From positions 1-11,684 of the forward strand of contig CANNJG010000044.1 in the NCBI GenBank assembly GCA_947504795.1: a stretch of 11,684 nucleotides of DNA, in the 5' to 3' direction. A program made the translations under genes and the position numbers. Under the pieces are notes generated by a model that was not told the origin of the DNA, did not search any database, and saw only the letters and a list, made by a program, of their open reading frames with translations. Positions within the stretch are counted from its first letter, which is position 1, and every line of letters begins with the position of its first letter. The stretch is from Legionellaceae bacterium. Its GTDB lineage: Bacteria > Pseudomonadota > Gammaproteobacteria > Legionellales > Legionellaceae. Positions 7,289 to 11,684 of the stretch are shown here, piece after piece.

Positions 7289-8395
7289 GTGCGCTCCTCT
7301 ACCCCTGCTTTTAAACTTGCTTCAATAAATTGATCTAAATCACCATCTAACACCGCTTGCGTATTGCTGGTTTCAACCCCGGTTCGTAAATCTTTGATAC
7401 GCGATTGATCCAATACATACGAACGAATTTGCGACCCCCAACCTATATCGGATTTAGTCTCTTCAATGGCTTGAAGTGCAGCATTTTTTTTCTGCATCTC
7501 CATTTCATACAATTTGGCGCGCAGTTGCTTCATCGCTTGATCTTTATTTTTATGCTGACTGCGATCGGTTTGGCATTGTACCACAATACCGCTCGGATTA
7601 TGGGTAATACGCACCGCAGAATCTGTACGATTAACGTGCTGTCCTCCTGCTCCAGATGCTCGATAGGTATCAATACGGAGATCCGCTGGATTAATAGCTA
7701 TCTCAATATCATCATCAATTTCAGGTGATACAAAAACCGACGCGAACGACGTATGTCGACGATTACCCGAATCAAACGGAGATTTGCGCACTAATCGATG
7801 AACACCAGTTTCTGTCCGCAACCAACCATAGGCGTACTCGCCTTGGATATGCACGGTTGCCGATTTAATCCCAGCCACATCACCCGCAGAACACTCTATC
7901 AAATCAACACTAAAGCCATGTTGCTCACCCCAGCGTAAATACATCCGTAATATCATTTCTGCCCAATCTTGAGCTTCCGTTCCACCCGAACCTGATTGTA
8001 CATCTAAAAACGCAGAAGCTGGGTCCATCTTGCCCGAAAACATGCGCCGAAACTCAAGCTTGGCAACGTGTTGCTCAATACTCTCTAAGTCTGAGGCCAC
8101 CCCTTTAATTACCTCTTCCTCTTGTTCTGCAACAGCCATCTCAAACAGATCCGCTAAATCGCGCAAAGATTGATCTAAGTCTCGTAAAAGATGCACAACA
8201 CCTTCCAATTGCGCACGCTCTTTACCTAAGGCTTGTGCCTTTTCTGGATTATCCCAAATGGTCGGGGATTCTAATTCGCGAACAACTTCTTCCAAACGTT
8301 CCGCACCACGATCGTAGTCAAAGGTACCCCCGAAGTGCAGTTACACGCACCTCCAAGTCAATCATGTGGGCTTGTAATTGATTTACTTCTAACAT
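7285..8395 (-). CDS. prfB: Peptide chain release factor 2, with programmed +1 frameshift
   Basis: RF2 reads UGA and UAA stop codons and triggers peptide release. The gene is in two frames: 25 codons from ATG 8395 to CTT 8321 (ending LRGYL), then in-frame TGA 8320-8318, then the +1 frame from GAC 8319 (DYDRGAERLEE) to TGA 7285-7287. The joined protein is 369 residues (E. coli 365). Numbered from ATG 8395, the stop-codon-reading SPF motif falls at 205-207 and the catalytic GGQ at 250-252, the same GGQ positions as E. coli RF2, which supports this start. Another in-frame ATG lies just before it (8398); AGGAA at 8413-8409 is the nearest Shine-Dalgarno-like element. The residue four before the first Gly of GGQ is Ala, not the Thr of E. 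coli K-12. The gene is followed by lysS with a 4-bp overlap. The fliA gene ends 91 bp upstream; I see no convincing promoter in that gap. Confidence 0.95.
8317..8332 (-). promoter_or_regulatory. Programmed +1 frameshift site of prfB (RF2 autoregulation)
   Basis: On the minus strand the site reads CGGGGGTACCTTTGAC: an internal Shine-Dalgarno-like G run, a 3-base spacer, the slippery CTT codon, TGA and a C that gives a weak stop context. In E. coli the site is AGGGGGTATCTTTGAC, with the same spacing. When RF2 is scarce the ribosome pauses at UGA and slips +1 from CUU to UUU, making more RF2. Here the first base of the G-rich element is C instead of A, which may shorten pairing with 16S rRNA by one base. 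Confidence 0.93.
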
Positions 8396-8486
8396 CATAA
8401 CAATGGTATTCCTATCTTAATGTGGACGGGTGGGAAGGCTTGCTGTTTCTATTATTAAATCCTTGGAAAATGGAATGAGCCGTTAT

Positions 8487-9203
8487 TTACAACTCATCTA
8501 ACCGCGCTCTAATTCTATGCGTCGCTTGACTGTGAATCTGCGATACGCGCGATTCAGTCACACCCATCAATTCGCCTATTTCCTTTAAATTCAAATCATG
8601 TTCGTAGTACAACGAAAGGACCATGCGCTCATTTTGTGGCAATCCATCTATCACCGCAGCCAAATGCGTCCACATATCGTCACGCATCACATTTGCTTGC
8701 GGCTCGGTGTGATTGCCTAAATTATCGCGTAATACATCGTCGGTCACCCCCAAATCGTCAAATCCATATAAATGGGCACCATTCGCATCCGCTAATAATT
8801 CGTGATATTCCTGAAGGTTGAGTCCCAACTCTTCTGCAACATCATGATCGCTCGCTTCGCGCCCATAACGATTTTCAACCGAACGGACTGCTTGAGCAAT
8901 TAACCGAGAATTACGATAGACAGAGCGCGGCACCCAATCATTACGCCGCACTTCATCTAACATAAAACCTCGAATACGAATGCTGGCATACGTTTCAAAG
9001 GATGCACCTTTGTTGTCATCATACGTGCGCAAGGCTTCTAATAATCCGACCATGCCTGATTGAATCAAATCATCTATTAATATCGATTTAGGCAAACGCC
9101 CGGATAAATGATAGGCAATTTTTTTAACCAGCGTTGTATGGTCTTTAACCAGAGATTCTTGCGTTTGTTCTTTGAGTTGTTCCTTTCCTGCAAAGGCATC
9201 CAC
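8487..9203 (-). CDS. fliA: RNA polymerase sigma factor of the FliA (sigma-28) family
   Basis: Sigma-28 directs RNA polymerase to class 3 flagellar and chemotaxis promoters. From GTG 9203 it has 238 residues (E. coli FliA 239). Seen in order: region 2 with LIDDLIQSGMVGLLEA (42-57) and YDDNKGASFETYASIRIRG (61-79), the family-typical MLDEVRRNDWVPRSV linker (81-95), region 3 to about 130, and region 4 with a helix-turn-helix NLKEIGELMGVTESRVSQIH (205-224). The WVPRSV and GASFETYA signatures point to FliA rather than RpoH or RpoS. GTG is chosen because AGGGAG lies 6 bp upstream and the length then fits the family; an in-frame TTG at 9242 would overlap the end of alaS and has no such site. It starts 25 bp after the alaS stop on the same strand, so it may be cotranscribed. 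No anti-sigma flgM or other flagellar gene is visible nearby. Confidence 0.9.
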   Translation of the reverse strand: MDAFAGKEQLKEQTQESLVKDHTTLVKKIAYHLSGRLPKSILIDDLIQSGMVGLLEALRTYDDNKGASFETYASIRIRGFMLDEVRRNDWVPRSVYRNSRLIAQAVRSVENRYGREASDHDVAEELGLNLQEYHELLADANGAHLYGFDDLGVTDDVLRDNLGNHTEPQANVMRDDMWTHLAAVIDGLPQNERMVLSLYYEHDLNLKEIGELMGVTESRVSQIHSQATHRIRARLDEL

Positions 9204-9209
9204 GCATAT

Positions 9210-9215
9210 CTCCCT
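9210..9215 (-). promoter_or_regulatory. Ribosome-binding site deciding the fliA start
   Basis: AGGGAG on the minus strand, 6 bp before GTG 9203. Two out-of-frame ATGs are close by: one at 9207, only 2 bp from this site and opening a frame of about 20 codons, and one at 9199. Neither gives a sigma factor, so GTG is favoured. Confidence 0.7.
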
Positions 9216-9228
9216 ATTGAATCCGCGC

Positions 9229-11684
9229 TCAATACTGAACAATTAATTGCTTCAGCACCGCCAACCGCTCCGTTAAATCTTCTGGAACGGGACCGCCGCC
9301 TTGTGCCATATCATCACGGCCGCCCCCCTTACCACATAACTGCTTCACCAAGGCACCAGCAGCCGGTACACGTCCAATTAAAGCTTTACTCACACCAGCA
9401 ACCACTGACAGGGTACTCTCACGCACCGCAAATAAGATTATTACTGAATTATCCATCGCTGATTTCAATTGATCAAGCATTGTTCGCAAACTCTGCGCAT
9501 CCAAATGATCTAATTGCTTAATCAAAATCGCGACATCACCGTGCATTTCTGCGTCTTTACGCAAATGACTGCTCTCTTGTTGTAACGCACTTTGCTTATA
9601 CTGTAGCAGATCTTTTTCTTGTTGCTTGATTGTTTGTAAACATAAAGCAACCTTTTCTTCAACCGCTTCCGGTTGCGTTTTAAGTTGGTGCGAAACCGTT
9701 TGTAAAACGCGTAAGCGTTTATGCATCCAATTGAGTGCGGCGACACCGGTTACAAATTCAATACGCCGCACACCACTCGCAACCCCATATTCAGCGGTAA
9801 TTTTGAATAAACCGATATCACCGGATCGACGTGCGTGCGTCCCGCCACATAACTCTTTTGAAAAATTACCCATGGACAATACGCGAACCGTATCGCCATA
9901 TTTTTCACCAAATAAAGCCGCTGCACCGGTCTGTTTAGCATCATCAATAGACATGATATCCGTAATAATTTCATGATTGTCACGAATTTCTTGATTAACA
10001 ACCCTCTCCAATTCTTCAAGCGCTGGTGAAGACAGCGCGGCATGATGTGCAAAATCAAAACGCGCACGCTCTGCTTCAACAAGCGAGCCTTTTTGCTGGA
10101 CATGAGGGCCCAATTGCTGGCACAACGCCGCGTGTAATAGATGCGTTGCAGAGTGATTTAAGCGAATCCCCGCACGTCGCACCCCATCAATTTTAGCTTG
10201 AACACGTTGATGAACGCGAATGTCCCCTTGCAATAATTGGCCATAATGCAATATGGCCTGACCGTGTTGCTGAGTGTCATCCACTCTGAATATCGCATCA
10301 CCGCACACGAGCGTACCGCTATCGCCCACTTGGCCGCCAGCTTCAGCATAAAAAGGGGTCGAGGCTAATACGAGGGCTGCTGCTTCGCCTGAATGTATCC
10401 GATCCACCGATCGCCCCGCTTGAAGAATGGCTTGTATCTCATTTTGAATTTCGTTCTGAGTATAGCCTTGAAATTCCGTAGCAACCGCAACGCTTGGGAT
10501 CTGGGTATAATCATGCTCAAATTGACTCGCAAGCTGGGATTGGCTTCGTTGCTGCTGCATGCAATCATTAAACGCCACGATATCCACGGTCAATCGATGT
10601 TCACGCGCAATATCAGCGGTTAAATCTAGGGGAAACCCATACGTATCATACAGTTTGAAAGCTACCTCACCTGGAATATCTTGGTGCTGGGATTGTTGAA
10701 GATGATCTTGCAGCAAGCGCAATCCTTGTTCAAGTGTGCGCGCAAATTGTTGTTCCTCTTGTTCTAAACGTTGCTCGATTACCTGCTGATGGGTCGCAAG
10801 TTCTGGGTATGCTTTACCCATCACGGCAATTAAAGGGGGTACTAACCGATAGAAAAACGGTAGGGGCAATCCTAATGCATAGCCATGACGTACCGCGCGT
10901 CGAATAATCCGACGTAACACATAACCTCGTCCTTCATTGCTTGGAATAACCCCATCCGCCAACAAGAATGCACAGGCGCGAATATGGTCGGCTAATACTT
11001 TCAAAGAAGGATGGTCACGATCCAGCCCTTGAGCCAACGTCATGATTTGCTCAATCAAATATTGAAACGTATCAATGTGGTAATTATTATGCACCCCTTG
11101 CACGACTGCCGCGATACGTTCCAACCCCATCCCAGTATCCACAGAAGGTTGTGGCAATGGATGCAAGACACCGTCTCTGTCGCGGTTAAATTGCATAAAC
11201 ACCAGATTCCAAATCTCAATATAGCGATCCCCGTCGGCATCCGCGCTTCCCGGAGGACCACCATCAACTTCTGGGCCATGATCGTAAAAGATTTCACTAC
11301 ACGGTCCGCAGGGGCCCGTATCGCCCATTGACCAAAAATTATCTTTCTCTCCACACCGCACAATCCGATCCGGCGCCACGCCAATATCTTGCTGCCAAAT
11401 CATGGCAGCTTCATCATCGTCCAAATAAACCGTCACCCACAAACGACTCGCAGGAATCGCTAGAACTTGGGTTAAAAATTCCCAAGCAAAACGAATAGCC
11501 TCACGTTTAAAATAATCGCCAAAACTAAAATTACCTAACATTTCAAAGAAAGTGTGATGCCGCGCGGTATAACCCACATTGTCTAAATCATTGTGTTTAC
11601 CCCCCGCACGCAAACAACGTTGCGCACTCACCGCTCGCGTATAGGGACGTTTATCTTGGCCTAAAAAAACATCCTTAAACTGCA
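9229..11684 (-). CDS. alaS: Alanyl-tRNA synthetase, 5'-truncated by the window edge
   Basis: Charges tRNA-Ala and clears mischarged Ser/Gly-tRNA-Ala. The frame is open to the right edge: upstream of the GTG at 11631 it continues with QFKDVFLG, DKRPYTRA and similar residues conserved in AlaRS, so the true start is outside and about 50-60 residues are missing; 817 are visible (E. coli 876). Counting the first full codon as 1: class II motif 2 region RAGGKHNDLDNVGYTARHH (25-43) with FFEMLGNFSFGDYF, motif 3 around VDTGMGLERIAAVVQG (181-196), editing-domain zinc-site residues H510 and H514 (HSATH) and C612 and H616 (CGGTH), and the glycine-rich C-Ala element GKGGGRDDMAQGGG near the C-terminus. No key residue is missing. 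The fliA gene follows 25 bp after its stop. The promoter is outside the window. Confidence 0.97.
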   Translation of the reverse strand, partial: QFKDVFLGQDKRPYTRAVSAQRCLRAGGKHNDLDNVGYTARHHTFFEMLGNFSFGDYFKREAIRFAWEFLTQVLAIPASRLWVTVYLDDDEAAMIWQQDIGVAPDRIVRCGEKDNFWSMGDTGPCGPCSEIFYDHGPEVDGGPPGSADADGDRYIEIWNLVFMQFNRDRDGVLHPLPQPSVDTGMGLERIAAVVQGVHNNYHIDTFQYLIEQIMTLAQGLDRDHPSLKVLADHIRACAFLLADGVIPSNEGRGYVLRRIIRRAVRHGYALGLPLPFFYRLVPPLIAVMGKAYPELATHQQVIEQRLEQEEQQFARTLEQGLRLLQDHLQQSQHQDIPGEVAFKLYDTYGFPLDLTADIAREHRLTVDIVAFNDCMQQQRSQSQLASQFEHDYTQIPSVAVATEFQGYTQNEIQNEIQAILQAGRSVDRIHSGEAAALVLASTPFYAEAGGQVGDSGTLVCGDAIFRVDDTQQHGQAILHYGQLLQGDIRVHQRVQAKIDGVRRAGIRLNHSATHLLHAALCQQLGPHVQQKGSLVEAERARFDFAHHAALSSPALEELERVVNQEIRDNHEIITDIMSIDDAKQTGAAALFGEKYGDTVRVLSMGNFSKELCGGTHARRSGDIGLFKITAEYGVASGVRRIEFVTGVAALNWMHKRLRVLQTVSHQLKTQPEAVEEKVALCLQTIKQQEKDLLQYKQSALQQESSHLRKDAEMHGDVAILIKQLDHLDAQSLRTMLDQLKSAMDNSVIILFAVRESTLSVVAGVSKALIGRVPAAGALVKQLCGKGGGRDDMAQGGGPVPEDLTERLAVLKQLIVQY

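Noticed and set aside
8293..8295. TTG as the start of a free-standing 336-residue RF2
   Set aside because: It is the Leu codon of the conserved ERLEE segment; the upstream frame plus the CTTTGAC site restores the full E. coli-like N-terminus.
9242..9242. In-frame TTG start giving a 251-residue FliA overlapping alaS
   Set aside because: No ribosome-binding site precedes it and the first 13 residues have no counterpart in FliA proteins; GTG 9203 has AGGGAG at 6 bp and gives the family length.
10432..10462. Short NEIQ-NEIQ duplication in the middle of AlaRS
   Set aside because: Only two units with different codons in a variable linker; likely chance or neutral variation.
9750..10568. Several open frames of 60-120 codons in other frames across alaS
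   Set aside because: They lie wholly within the intact alaS coding region, show no family features and have no ribosome-binding sites that stand out.

Overview
The window looks like ordinary chromosome from a gammaproteobacterium. Base composition is moderately low in GC (roughly low-to-mid 40s % by eye). The NrdA/NrdB subtype (long NrdA with two N-terminal cones, ~366-residue NrdB), the prfB-lysS pair and the RF2, LysRS and AlaRS sequences fit that class. A relative of the Legionellales is my best guess, but this is an inference from sequence style and not a database result. There are six protein genes and very little non-coding DNA. I see no tRNA, rRNA, CRISPR array, insertion sequence or phage gene.

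Left half (+ strand). The window opens inside a membrane-anchored nucleotide-sugar dehydratase of the WbpM/PglF/CapD type (5' end missing), probably the end of a surface-polysaccharide locus. A 137-bp gap then carries a compact control region: a perfect DnaA box, a strong sigma-70-type promoter, and two NrdR boxes 32 bp apart, the first covering the -10 element. This drives nrdA and nrdB, the two subunits of class Ia ribonucleotide reductase, which makes dNTPs for replication. A hairpin separates nrdB from the convergent genes on the other strand.

Right half (- strand). Reading from the right edge, the order is alaS (alanyl-tRNA synthetase, 5' end missing), fliA (flagellar-type sigma-28 factor), prfB (release factor 2) and lysS (lysyl-tRNA synthetase). 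prfB needs a programmed +1 frameshift at an in-frame UGA: its first 25 codons lie in another frame from the rest. Its stop codon overlaps the lysS start (ATGA). fliA starts 25 bp after alaS with its own strong ribosome-binding site. It is the only motility-type gene here and sits among translation genes, which is the oddest feature of the layout.

I found no convincing new biological system. The points most worth a second look are the isolated fliA behind alaS, the DnaA/NrdR control region of nrdAB, the duplicated and partly degenerate ATP-cone of NrdA, and the prfB frameshift site with a one-base change in its Shine-Dalgarno-like stimulator compared with E. coli.
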